The position numbers and the translations under genes were made by a program. Of a stretch of 64,000 nt of DNA, positions 8,354-17,047 are shown piece after piece (positions within the stretch are counted from its first letter, which is position 1; every line of letters begins with the position of its first letter). Below the pieces are notes generated by a model that did not search any database, was not told the DNA's origin, and saw only the letters and a list, made by a program, of their open reading frames with translations. Where the stretch lies: the NCBI RefSeq assembly GCF_037201975.1, contig NZ_CP147520.1:1984001-2048000 (forward strand), written 5' to 3'. The stretch comes from Streptomyces sp. TG1A-60. Its GTDB lineage: Bacteria; Actinomycetota; Actinomycetes; Streptomycetales; Streptomycetaceae.

Positions 8354-11209
8354 TCAGTACACCGGAAGGGTCCGCGGGCCGAGGTCGTCACGGGCGGGCG
8401 GGCGCGCGAGCCGTACGGTGGCGCCGAGGACACTCAGGCCGCGCTGGGCCACGACGACGGGCTCCAGACAGACCGCGACGACCTCGGGGTGGTCGTCGAC
8501 CAGGCGGGACACCCGCAGCAGCAGTTCCTCCAGCGCCGCCGTGTCGACGGGGGCCGAGCCTCGCCAGCCGAAGAGGAGCGGTGCCGTCCGGATCGATCGG
8601 ACCAGCGAGGACACGTCCCGCTCGGTGGCCGGAATCAGGCGGTGCGCCATGTCCCCGAGCAGCTGCGACGCCGGCCCGGCGAGCCCGAACGAGAGCACTG
8701 CTCCGGCCGCCGGGTCGACGACCGTCCGTACGATCGTGTCGACCCCGCGTGGGGCCATGCCCTGCACCACGGGACGCAGCTCCTCCGGCGTCCCGAACAG
8801 CTCCGTCAACTCCGTGTACGCCCGCCGTAGTTGCTCCTCGTCCGCCAGATCGAGCCGTACGCCGCCCAGATCGGCCCGGTGCCGCAGGTGCGGGGCGGTC
8901 GTCTTGAGCGCCACCGGATAGCCGACGGCCCGCGCGGCGGCCACGGCCTCGTCGGGCGTGGGCGCGGGCCGCGCCTCCCGCAGGCGGATGCCGTACCGCG
9001 CGAGCAGCGCGCCCGTCTCCTCCGACCCGAGCGTGAGCCGCTCCCCGCGCGCCTGCAGCGCGTCGATCTGCTCGGCCGCCCCTTTCTCGTCGATGTCCTC
9101 GTACTCCGGGACCCGCCCGGGGTCGGCCGCCTCCCGCCGCCACCGGGCGTAGTTCACGGCTTCGGAGAGCGCGCGGACGGCGCGCTCGGCGGCGGGGTAG
9201 GCGGGGATGAGGCGGGAGTCGGCCGCGTCGGCAGGAGGCACCGTCGCCGGCTCTGTCGTCCCCTCGGCGGGCGGTCGTCCGGCGGGGCGGAACGGGTGGG
9301 CACCGCCTGCGGCCCCGGGCGCCTTGTCGCCCGCCCGGGGCGCGGTACTGGCCGCGGCCGACAACGCCTCCGCGAGCCCGCCCAGCTCGACGTGCACGAC
9401 GAGCACCGTCTTCGACGGATTCGCGGCGGTCGCGGACCGCAGCGCCTCGGCCAGGGCCGCGTCACCGGGTGACTCCTCCCCCAGGGCCGGTATCGCCGTC
9501 ACCACCACCGCGTCGCACGACTCGTCGGCCAACGCCCGTGACAACGCCGCGTAGAAGTCCTGCGCCGAGGCCCCTGTCGTCAGGTCCAGCGGGGGCAGCG
9601 GACGCAAGCCCTCGGAGAGGCACGCGTCGTACGTGAGCAACCCCAAGGACTCCGAGTTCCCCAGGATCGCCACGCGCGGCCCCGCCGGAAGCGGCTGGCG
9701 GGCCAGCAGCAGACCCGCGTCGACCAGCTCCGTGATCGTGTCGACCCGGATCACCCCCGCCTGCCGCAGCAGCGCGGACACGGTGGTGTGGGGCAACCTG
9801 GTGGCGCGTACGGCATGCCCCTGGGGCGCGGAGCCATGACGCGCCCCCCGCACCACCACGAGCGGCTTGACCGCCGCCGTGCGCCGGGCGAGGCGGGTGA
9901 ACTTGCGCGGGTTGCCGATGGACTCCAGGTACATCAGGACCACGTCGGTGTCGGGGTCCTCGTACCAGTACTGCAGGACGTCGTTCCCGGACACGTCCGC
10001 GCGGTTGCCGGACGACACGAAGGTGGAGACGCCGGTGACGCCGGTGACCCCTCCTCCGCGCCGGTGCAGCCGGGACAGGAGCGCGATCCCGACGGCGCCG
10101 GACTGGGCGAAGAGGCCGATGCGTCCGGGGCGCGGCGTCTCGGGGGCGAGCGAGGCGTTGAGCCGTACGCCGGGGGCGGTGTTGATGATCCCGAAGGCGT
10201 TCGGTCCGATGATGCGCATGCCGTACGTACGGGCCTGGCGCACCAGTTCGCGCTGGCGCTCCCGCCCGTCGGGGCCGCTCTCGGCGTACCCGGCGGAGAC
10301 GACCACGAGCCCCTGCACGCCGTGCTCACCGCACTCGGCGACGACCTCGGGGACGTACGCGGCCGGGACGGCGACGACCGCGAGGTCGACGGGCCCCTCG
10401 ATGTCGGTGACGGACCGGTGGGCGGGCACGCCGGCGAGTTCCGTCTCGTCCTCCCCGAAGGCGTTGTTCACCGCGTACAGCCGACCGGTGAACCCCGCGT
10501 CCAGGAGGTTGGCGAGGACGCTGCGGCCCACTCCGCCCGGTGTGCGCCCGGCGCCGATGACGGCGACCGAGCCGGGGGCGAGAAGCCGCTGGACGGACCT
10601 GGCCTCGGCGCGCTGCTCCCGCGCGCGCTGGACGGCGAGGGAGCGGTCGGTGGGCTCCAGGTCGAACTCCAGGCGGACGACGCCGTCCTCGAAGCTGCGC
10701 TTCTGCTGGTACCCGGCGTCCGTGAACACCTTGATCATCTTGCTGTTGGCCGGCAGCACCTCGGCGGCGAAGCGCCTGATGTCGCGTTCGCGGGCGACGG
10801 CGGCGATGTGTTCAAGGAGGGCGGAGGCGACGCCGCGGCCCTGATGGGCGTCCTGGACGAGGAAGGCGACCTCGGCCTCGTCGGCAGGGGCCGACGCGGG
10901 CATTCCCTCGGCGTCGATGCGGTCGTAGCGTACGGTGGCGATGAACTCGCCGCCGACGGTGGCGGCGAGCCCCACCCGGTCCACAAAGTCGTGGTGCGTG
11001 AAGCGGTGGACGTCCTTGGCGGACAGGCGAGGGTACGGCGCGAAGAAGCGGTAGTACTTCGACTCGTCCGAGACCTGCTCGTAGAAGCTGACGAGACGCT
11101 CGGCGTCATCAACGGTGATGGGCCTGATGCGTGCGGTGCCGCCGTCGCGCAGCACCACGTCGGCCTCCCAGTGGGCGGGGTACTCGTGCCGGTCCGACGA
11201 GGTCTGCAT
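8354..11209 (-). CDS. Bifunctional GNAT / NDP-forming acyl-CoA synthetase-like protein acetyltransferase
   Basis: 951 residues. Residues about 20-185 are a GNAT domain with the acetyl-CoA loop QGRGVASALL. Residues about 210-500 are a CoA-binding/succinyl-CoA-ligase-like domain (VAVIGAGRTPGGVGRSV), and the last roughly 230 residues are an ATP-grasp domain. An acetyltransferase placed at the N-terminus matches the Pat-type protein lysine acetyltransferase described from Streptomyces lividans, which controls acyl-CoA synthetases by acetylation. The segment that in true ADP-forming synthetases reads like SHTG is altered here (GHAVRAT), so the synthetase part may be regulatory rather than catalytic. 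That is inference. Monocistronic. Confidence 0.85.
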   Translation of the reverse strand: MQTSSDRHEYPAHWEADVVLRDGGTARIRPITVDDAERLVSFYEQVSDESKYYRFFAPYPRLSAKDVHRFTHHDFVDRVGLAATVGGEFIATVRYDRIDAEGMPASAPADEAEVAFLVQDAHQGRGVASALLEHIAAVARERDIRRFAAEVLPANSKMIKVFTDAGYQQKRSFEDGVVRLEFDLEPTDRSLAVQRAREQRAEARSVQRLLAPGSVAVIGAGRTPGGVGRSVLANLLDAGFTGRLYAVNNAFGEDETELAGVPAHRSVTDIEGPVDLAVVAVPAAYVPEVVAECGEHGVQGLVVVSAGYAESGPDGRERQRELVRQARTYGMRIIGPNAFGIINTAPGVRLNASLAPETPRPGRIGLFAQSGAVGIALLSRLHRRGGGVTGVTGVSTFVSSGNRADVSGNDVLQYWYEDPDTDVVLMYLESIGNPRKFTRLARRTAAVKPLVVVRGARHGSAPQGHAVRATRLPHTTVSALLRQAGVIRVDTITELVDAGLLLARQPLPAGPRVAILGNSESLGLLTYDACLSEGLRPLPPLDLTTGASAQDFYAALSRALADESCDAVVVTAIPALGEESPGDAALAEALRSATAANPSKTVLVVHVELGGLAEALSAAASTAPRAGDKAPGAAGGAHPFRPAGRPPAEGTTEPATVPPADAADSRLIPAYPAAERAVRALSEAVNYARWRREAADPGRVPEYEDIDEKGAAEQIDALQARGERLTLGSEETGALLARYGIRLREARPAPTPDEAVAAARAVGYPVALKTTAPHLRHRADLGGVRLDLADEEQLRRAYTELTELFGTPEELRPVVQGMAPRGVDTIVRTVVDPAAGAVLSFGLAGPASQLLGDMAHRLIPATERDVSSLVRSIRTAPLLFGWRGSAPVDTAALEELLLRVSRLVDDHPEVVAVCLEPVVVAQRGLSVLGATVRLARPPARDDLGPRTLPVY

Positions 11210-11335
11210 GGGCCCCAGCGTACGGCTCGCGTACGACAGTGGCGCGAGGCAGTCTGGGCAAGCACAAACGGGAGGACGGCAGCCGGTTCGTGGTCAGGCC
11301 GTGGGCCCGGTCCGGCGCGCTTCACCCTGTGGGAA

Positions 11336-11365
11336 ACTGGTCTGGACAAAGAGGTCTAGACCTCT
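11336..11365. promoter_or_regulatory. Tandem DasR-type (dre) operators upstream of ptsH
   Basis: A perfect 16-bp palindrome AGAGGTCTAGACCTCT (11350-11365) matches the DasR-responsive element core GGTCTAGACC. A second, imperfect copy ACTGGTCTGGACAAAG lies immediately before it (11336-11351). In Streptomyces, DasR represses PTS and chitin/N-acetylglucosamine genes and is released by glucosamine phosphates; ptsH is a known type of target. Both sites end about 35 bases before the HPr start. Confidence 0.82.
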
Positions 11366-11400
11366 CTGAGGTACCCGAGACATCTGAAGGGCAGCATCAC

Positions 11401-11682
11401 ATGGCTGAGCGCCGCGTCAACGTCGGCTGGGCCGAGGGCCTCCACGCCCGCCCCGCATCCATCTTCGTCCGGGCCGCCACGGCCTCCGGCATCCCCGTGA
11501 CGATCGCCAAGACCGACGGGAACCCCGTCAACGCGGCCTCCATGCTGGCGGTCCTGGGCCTGGGCGCCCAGGGCGGCGAGGAGATCGTGCTCACCTCCGA
11601 CGCCGAGGGGGCGGACGCCGCGCTGGACCGGCTGGCGAAGCTCGTGGCCGAGGGACTCGAAGAACTCCCCGAGACGGTCTGA
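11401..11682 (+). CDS. ptsH: Phosphocarrier protein HPr
   Basis: 93 residues, standard HPr length. The phospho-accepting His lies in WAEGLHARPAS (residue 16), and the NAASMLAVLGLGA helix around residue 45 is the region of the regulatory serine in Firmicutes. HPr passes phosphate from enzyme I to sugar-specific EIIA proteins; in Streptomyces mainly for N-acetylglucosamine and fructose uptake. Tandem DasR-type operators precede it and a hairpin follows, so it is probably a single-gene unit. Confidence 0.95.
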   Translation: MAERRVNVGWAEGLHARPASIFVRAATASGIPVTIAKTDGNPVNAASMLAVLGLGAQGGEEIVLTSDAEGADAALDRLAKLVAEGLEELPETV

Positions 11683-11734
11683 GTGGTCCGGTAGAGAAAG
11701 CGGAAAAGGCCTGGAAGGCCACCCGCGTACACAC

Positions 11735-11770
11735 CGAAGGGCTCGTCCGATTTATCGGGCGGGCCCTTCG
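11735..11770. terminator. Hairpin terminator after ptsH
   Basis: Inverted repeat CGAAGGGC ... GCCCTTCG with an inner pairable segment (CGTCCGA/TCGGGCG, one G-U) and a short AT loop, about 50 bases after the ptsH stop and before the convergent GntR gene. Confidence 0.8.
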
Positions 11771-11839
11771 CATTTCCGCCTGCGGGCAGCATGAATAATG
11801 CCCCACAGAATTCTTCTCTCTTTGTATACGGCGCCCGTG

Positions 11840-12544
11840 TTAATGCCGCAGGCTCGGCATGTTTACGTGGTGTTGCGAAGTCCTCACACGACCCGGGCGC
11901 TCCGTCCCGCCGGGCCCGCCCGGAAATCGCAGCCGGTGCGCGGCGGTGGCGCGCTCGGTGTGCAGGGATGTGATCGTGCGGGCCCGCTCGCCGTCGCCGC
12001 GCGCGACCGCGTCCACGATGCCGCCATGCTCCGCCCAGGACTCCACGGGGTCGGCCGGCGCCTCCACCGCGTACATCCAGGCGATCTTGTGCCGCAGCTG
12101 GGCGAGTGTCGAGGTCAGCGCGGGGCTGCCGGACGCCTGTGCGAGCGTCTCGTGAAACCAGCCGCCCAAGGAGCGCAGATCCTCGCTGCTGCCCCGCCGA
12201 GCCCGCTCCTGGCCCAGCCTGACCAGGCCACGCAACACCTTGAGGTGCGCCTCCGTACGGCGCTGGGCGGCCCGGGCGGCGCCCAGCGGCTCCAGCAGCA
12301 TGCGCATCTCCAGCAGATCGGCGGCCTCCTGCTCGGTCGGCTCGGCGACGCACGCGCCCGCGTGTCGGCGGGTCACCACGAAGCCCTCGGCCTCCAGCGT
12401 GCGCAGCGCCTCGCGCACGGGGACGCGGCTGACGCCGTACCGGCGTGCGAGCAGTTCCTCGGTGAGGCGGCTGCCGCGCTCGTAGACACCCGCGACGATG
12501 TCATCACGGATCGCCGTGCATACCGAATGCGCCGGAATACGCAT
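11840..12544 (-). CDS. GntR family transcriptional regulator (FadR/FCD-like)
   Basis: 234 residues. The N-terminal winged helix-turn-helix is clear: ERGSRLTEELLARRYGVSRVPVREALRTLEAEGFV at residues about 22-56. It is followed by an all-helical C-terminal effector domain of the FCD type (ADLLEMRMLLEPLGAARAA, then H-containing helices near WFHETLAQASGS and HGGIVDAVARGD that usually bind metal or a carboxylate ligand). The ATG at 12544 has an AGGTCGG-like site. The ligand and targets are not evident from the sequence; it is not adjacent to an obvious metabolic operon. Confidence 0.88.
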   Translation of the reverse strand: MRIPAHSVCTAIRDDIVAGVYERGSRLTEELLARRYGVSRVPVREALRTLEAEGFVVTRRHAGACVAEPTEQEAADLLEMRMLLEPLGAARAAQRRTEAHLKVLRGLVRLGQERARRGSSEDLRSLGGWFHETLAQASGSPALTSTLAQLRHKIAWMYAVEAPADPVESWAEHGGIVDAVARGDGERARTITSLHTERATAAHRLRFPGGPGGTERPGRVRTSQHHVNMPSLRH

Positions 12545-12685
12545 ACCGACCTCCGCCTTAAGCCCCGTGAAACGTCGATGATTGACGCGTGTTCCAGCGA
12601 CTCTATTGCAGCGAGCCGGAATTTCCGATGGCAGGCCGGAATCCATGGATATTTTTTGGACATCGGGTACGCCACAACGAGGAAA

Positions 12686-12708
12686 GCCCCGGCTCGGCGA
12701 GCCGGGGC
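12686..12708. terminator. Hairpin terminator after the M23 peptidase gene
   Basis: Strong inverted repeat GCCCCGGCTC / GAGCCGGGGC with a three-base loop, about 25 bases beyond the minus-strand stop at 12733. Confidence 0.82.
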
Positions 12709-12732
12709 CTCCCGCGAAGCACTGTGAGCGCG

Positions 12733-13517
12733 TCAGACGTTCACGCCGTGCGAGCGCAGGTACGCGAGGGGATCGATGTCCGAGCCGTACTCGGCCGTCG
12801 TCCGCGCCTCGAAGTGCAGATGCGCGCCGGTGACGTTGCCGGTCGCCCCGGAAAGGCCTATCTGCTGGCCCGGGGTGACCGTCTGGCCGACGGAGACGGC
12901 GATGGACGACAGGTGGCCGTACTGGGTGTACGTGCCGTCGTTCATCCTGATGATGATGTTGTTGCCGTACGAGCCCCCCAGCCCGCCTCGACGACGGTGC
13001 CGGAGCCCACCGCCTGGACGGCGGTGCCGGCCGCGGCGTGGAAGTCGACGCCGGTGTGGCTACCGGAGGACCAGACGGCGCCGCCGGCCTTGTAGCCGGT
13101 GGAGACGTACGAGCCGCTGATCGGGGCGACGTAGGAGTTGAGGCGCTCACGCTCGGCGGCGCGGGCGGCACGCGCCTTGATCTCCTCGCGCTCCTCGGCG
13201 GCGGCACGTTCCTGTTCGGCCTTCTCGGCGGCGGCCTTCCTGGCCGCCTCCTGTGCCTTCTTCTTGACGGCGGCCACCTCGGCGGCCTGCTGCTGGGCGA
13301 CGGCTTGGGCGTCGACCTGCTCGGCGACCGTGTCCCCGAGGGTGATGATCTGGTTCAGTCCGGTCTGCTCGGGAGCCGGCTCCGCGGCGAGCGCGGGAGC
13401 GGCGAGGGTTCCGATGACACCGGTGCCGGTGAGAGCGGCGACGCCCACGTTCCTCGTGGTCGCGCGCTTCACGCGGCCGGGTCGGCGGTGCTTCCCGGGG
13501 GCGCGGGTGAACGCCAT
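12733..13517 (-). CDS. Secreted M23 (LytM) family peptidoglycan endopeptidase, frameshifted
   Basis: Restored length about 261 residues: a basic N-terminus and signal peptide ending near ALAAEPAPE (residue 45), a Glu/Ala/Lys-rich coiled coil (about 60-130), then the LytM domain. Zinc ligands are visible in HTGVDFHAAAG and in HLHFEART. The frame breaks in GWGG at a run of six C (plus strand, 12974-12979). One extra base restores the normal GWGGSYGNNI reading, so a sequencing error is likely. It would cleave peptide bridges in the cell wall. A c-di-AMP riboswitch lies in its leader, so expression is probably tied to osmotic and wall status. Confidence 0.88.
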
Positions 13518-13531
13518 GAAGTGGCTGGTCC

Positions 13532-13765
13532 TTTCCTTCCCTCTCGCCTACCGGGTTAGCTGACGGGTTCGGAGCAGGAAGGTCTCCTACGGAAACCCCT
13601 CGTGTCGCGGCGCTTCGCGAAGGGCGTCCGATTCACCCCAGGGACTGCGGTGGGTCCCCGGCTCCCCTGGCTCGCGCCATACGGGGACTCGGCGATGACT
13701 GTCCGGTGCCGCGGCTGCGGCGGACTGCTGACGAACAGCCGGACTGACGCTAAGCGGGCCGTCCT
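13532..13765 (-). ncRNA. ydaO/yuaA-type (cyclic di-AMP) riboswitch
   Basis: Read on the minus strand, the leader of the M23 gene contains the conserved ydaO blocks in order: a GGAGCCGGGGACCCA element, a GGGGTGAATC element, then an AGGAGACCTTCCTGCTCCGA stem and the CCGTCAGCTAACCC..GTAGGCG 3' block just before the start codon. This is the arrangement of actinobacterial c-di-AMP riboswitches, which normally switch off cell-wall hydrolase genes when c-di-AMP is high. Limits are approximate. Confidence 0.88.
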
Positions 13766-13846
13766 CGAAATAACAAACGAATCACGGGTTTTGTAGCGCA
13801 CGCCACAGGGCAGACGTGCAACCTCTGCCATCAATATGGACAAACA

Positions 13847-13880
13847 GGGGCCCCGGTGACTCCTCAGTCACCGGGGCCCC
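13847..13880. terminator. Strong hairpin terminator after the M16 operon
   Basis: Perfect 14-bp stem GGGGCCCCGGTGAC / GTCACCGGGGCCCC with a six-base loop, 27 bases beyond the minus-strand stop of the M16 pair. It also separates this operon from the riboswitch leader of the next gene. Confidence 0.88.
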
Positions 13881-13907
13881 TTCTGTACGCCGCCTTCCGT
13901 CCTGCCT

Positions 13908-15296
13908 CTACTCCGCCGGTACGACGGTGACTTCGCCGATACCGAGGGCCCTGACCGGCTCCTCGATCGCGGCGGCGTCGCCGACGAGGACGGTCACCAG
14001 ACGGTCCACCGGGAAGGCGCTCACGGCGGCCACGGTGGCCTCCACCGTGCCGGTGGCGGCGAGTTGCCGGTAGAGCGTCGACTGGTAGTCGTCCGGCAGG
14101 TACTGCTCGACCTGGTCGGCCAGTGTGCTCGCCACGGCCGCGGCGGTCTCGAACTTGAGGGGGGCGACCCCGACGAGGTTCTGTACGGCGACGTCGCGCT
14201 CGGCGTCGGTCAGACCCTCGGCGGCGAGGGTGCGCAGCACCGTCCACAGGTCGTCGAGCGCCGGCCCGGTGTTCGGCGTGTCGACCGAGCCGCTGACGGC
14301 TAGCATCGCGGTGCCCGAGCCGTCGGGCGCCGAGCGCAGCACCTGGCCGAACGCGCGCACGCCGTAGGTGTAGCCCTTCTCCTCGCGCAGGACCCGGTCC
14401 AGACGGGAGGTGAGGGTGCCGCCGAGGCAGTAGGTGCCGAGCACCTGGGCCGGCCACACGCGGTCGTGCCGGTCGGCGCCCACTCGGCCGATGAGCAACT
14501 GGGTCTGGACGGAGCCGGGACGGTCCACGATGATCACCCGCCCGGTGTCGTCGGCGGTCACCGACGGCACCGGGCGCGGCTTGGCCGGGGAGCTGGTCCA
14601 GGCGCCCAGGGTGTCGCCGAGCACCGCGTCGAGGTCGACACCGGTGAGGTCGCCGACGACCACGGCGGTGGCCGTCGCGGGGCGCACGTGCCTCTCGTAG
14701 AAGGCGCGTACGGCCGCGGAGTCGATGCCCTCGACGGTCTCCTCGGTGCCCTGGCGGGGGCGCGACATGCGCGAGTCGGCCGGAAACAGCTGCTTGGACA
14801 GCTCCTTCGCCGCCCGGCGGCCCGGGTTGGCCGTCTCGTGCGGGATCTCGTCGAGCCGGTTTGCCACCAGCCGCTCGATCTCGCTGTCGGCGAACGCGGG
14901 TGCCCGCAGGGCGTCGGCGAGCAGGCCGAGCGCCTTCGCCAACCGGGACACGGGCACTTCCAGGGACAGGCGTACACCGGGGTGGTCCGCGTGCGAGTCC
15001 AGGGTGGCGCCGCAACGCTCCAGCTCGGCGGCGAACTCCTCGGCGGAGTGCTTGTCGGTGCCCTCGGAGAACGCCCTGGTCATGATGGTGGCGACGCCGT
15101 CGAGGCCGGCCGGCTCGGCGTCCAGAGGCGCGTCGAGGAGCACCTCGACGGCGACGACCTGCTGGCCGGGACGGTGGCAGCGCAGCACGGTCATGCCGTT
15201 GTCCAGGGTGCCGCGCTCGGGCGCCGGGAAGGCCCAGGGCCTGGCCTCGCCGGCCTGGGGCTGCGGGTGGAAGTCCATGGTCGCGAGATCGGTCAC
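13908..15296 (-). CDS. M16 family peptidase homologue without the zinc motif (partner subunit)
   Basis: 462 residues with the two-lobed M16 (pitrilysin/mitochondrial processing peptidase) fold. The position where M16 enzymes have HxxEH is occupied by a DGVATIMTRAFSEGT-like sequence, so there is no zinc site. The R/Y pair used by M16 partners is present in GYTYGVRAF near residue 318. Such inactive members usually dimerise with an active partner. It starts with GTG and overlaps the stop of the upstream active M16 gene by three bases (15293-15295), so equal production is likely. Confidence 0.85.
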   Translation of the reverse strand: MTDLATMDFHPQPQAGEARPWAFPAPERGTLDNGMTVLRCHRPGQQVVAVEVLLDAPLDAEPAGLDGVATIMTRAFSEGTDKHSAEEFAAELERCGATLDSHADHPGVRLSLEVPVSRLAKALGLLADALRAPAFADSEIERLVANRLDEIPHETANPGRRAAKELSKQLFPADSRMSRPRQGTEETVEGIDSAAVRAFYERHVRPATATAVVVGDLTGVDLDAVLGDTLGAWTSSPAKPRPVPSVTADDTGRVIIVDRPGSVQTQLLIGRVGADRHDRVWPAQVLGTYCLGGTLTSRLDRVLREEKGYTYGVRAFGQVLRSAPDGSGTAMLAVSGSVDTPNTGPALDDLWTVLRTLAAEGLTDAERDVAVQNLVGVAPLKFETAAAVASTLADQVEQYLPDDYQSTLYRQLAATGTVEATVAAVSAFPVDRLVTVLVGDAAAIEEPVRALGIGEVTVVPAE

Positions 15297-16669
15297 TTCT
15301 CCGACTCCTCGTTCTCGTCGGTGGTTTCGGCGGCCTGCGCCGCGGCGGCCTCCTCTTCCTCGTCGCCGGCGACGGGCTCGTAGACGAGCACCGCGCGGTT
15401 GTCGGGCCGCAGGCGCGCCTTGGCGACCTCCTGGACCTCTTCGGCCGTCACCTCCAACACGCGGTCGACGGCGGTGAGGGCGAGCTTCGGGTCGCCGAAC
15501 AGGACCGCGAACCGGCACAGTTCGTCGGCGCGGCCCGCGACCGTGCCCAGCCGGTCCAGCCACTCGCGCTCCAACTGGGCCTGGGCACGCTCCATCTCCT
15601 CCGCCGTGGGGCCCTCCGCGGCGAACCGGGCGAGCTCCTCGTCGACGGCGGCCTCGATGACGGGTACCTCGACATCGCCCGAGGTCTTCACGTCCAGCCA
15701 CGCCATGGAGGGCGCGCCGGCCAGCCGCAGCAGACCGAACCCTGCCGCCACGGCCGTACGGTCACGGCGTACGAGCCGGTTGTACAGGCGGGAGGACTCG
15801 CCGCCGCCGAGGATCGTGAGCGCCAGGTCGGCCGCGTCGCACCCGCGCGTGCCGTCCTCCGGCAGGCGGTAGGCGGCCATCAACGCGCGCGCGGGCACGT
15901 TCTCCTCGACGACCTCGCGCAGTTGCTCGCCCACGACGTCGGGCAGCGCGCCGCTCCGCGGTTCGGGTTTGCCGTCGTAGGAGGGGATGGAGCCGAAGTA
16001 CTTCTCGACCCAGGCGAGCGTCTGGTCCGGGTCGATGTCGCCGACGATCGACAGGACGGCGTTGTTGGGCGCGTAGTACGTCCGGAAGAACTGGCGGGCG
16101 TCCTCCAGGCTCGCCGCCTCCAGGTCGTCCATCGAGCCGATCGGCGTGTGGCGGTAGGGGTGGCCCTCCGGGTAGGCCAGGCGGAAGATCCGCTCGAAGG
16201 CGGTGCCGTACGGCACGTTGTCGTAGCGCTGCCGACGCTCGTTCTTGACGACGTCCCGCTGGTTGTCCAGGTTCTTCTGGTCGAGCGCGACCAGCAGGCT
16301 GCCCATGCGGTCGGCCTCCAGCCAGAGCGCGAGCTCCAGCTGGTGGGTGGGCATGGTCTCGAAGTAGTTGGTGCGCTCCCAGCTGGTCGTGCCGTTCAGC
16401 GAACCGCCCGCGCCCTGGACCAGCTCGAAGTGCCCGTTGCCCTGTACCTGCCCGGAGCCCTGGAACATCAGGTGCTCGAAGAGGTGGGCGAGACCTGTGC
16501 GGCCCTCGACCTCGTGGCGCGAGCCGACGTCGTACCAGAGGCACACCGCGGCGACCGGGGTCAGGTGGTCCTCGGAGAGCACCACGCGCAGGCCGTTGTC
16601 CAGGCGGTGCTCCTTCACTGTCAGGCCTCCGGAGCCTGCCTCGGCTGTGGCCGTGTGACCCATGGGCAT
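15293..16669 (-). CDS. M16 family zinc metalloprotease (active subunit)
   Basis: 458 residues. The inverted zinc motif HLFEH lies in GLAHLFEHLMFQG near residue 70, with the distal Glu expected in the ERRQRYDN region about 75 residues later. The remainder is the second M16 lobe, then an acidic, Glu-rich tail. It forms a two-gene operon with the inactive homologue, a common bacterial arrangement for heterodimeric processing proteases. Start ATG at 16669 follows AAGGGA; another ATG is two codons downstream. Substrate unknown. Confidence 0.9.
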   Translation of the reverse strand: MPMGHTATAEAGSGGLTVKEHRLDNGLRVVLSEDHLTPVAAVCLWYDVGSRHEVEGRTGLAHLFEHLMFQGSGQVQGNGHFELVQGAGGSLNGTTSWERTNYFETMPTHQLELALWLEADRMGSLLVALDQKNLDNQRDVVKNERRQRYDNVPYGTAFERIFRLAYPEGHPYRHTPIGSMDDLEAASLEDARQFFRTYYAPNNAVLSIVGDIDPDQTLAWVEKYFGSIPSYDGKPEPRSGALPDVVGEQLREVVEENVPARALMAAYRLPEDGTRGCDAADLALTILGGGESSRLYNRLVRRDRTAVAAGFGLLRLAGAPSMAWLDVKTSGDVEVPVIEAAVDEELARFAAEGPTAEEMERAQAQLEREWLDRLGTVAGRADELCRFAVLFGDPKLALTAVDRVLEVTAEEVQEVAKARLRPDNRAVLVYEPVAGDEEEEAAAAQAAETTDENEESEK

Positions 16670-17047
16670 GTACGTCCCTTCGATCGCTGTGCTGTGGTCG
16701 CGGAATCCGTCGCCGAGTCCGTCGTGGAATCGTCGTGGGACCGCCGTTTTCCTGCCGGTCCTGCCACTGTATGCAAGCGCGCGGGCCCCCGGAGAAGTTC
16801 CCGCGTCGCGTACGCCGAGAGCGAGACCGGAGGTTGCGGGGCGCGAAGGGTTGGTTAAGGTCGGCGCACACGGTTGACGCGACGGCCCCGAAGGCCGGGG
16901 CGTGCGGTCGACGCCGGGTCGTGTCCGCGTTGTCAGTGCGGCAGTCCACAATGGTCCGCATCAGACCCTGTTCCCGTCTCGGCGCGAGCGCGCCGCGGAC
17001 GTGAGCGCCCCGTAGGTGAGCGACCAGAAAAAGAGGAGCCGGCAGCG
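16670..17047. other. Divergent intergenic region between M16 operon and parC
   Basis: 378 bases that must contain promoters for both directions. I see no unambiguous -35/-10 pair, no RNA gene and no terminator. The parC ribosome site AAGAGGAG is at the right end. Confidence 0.4.
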
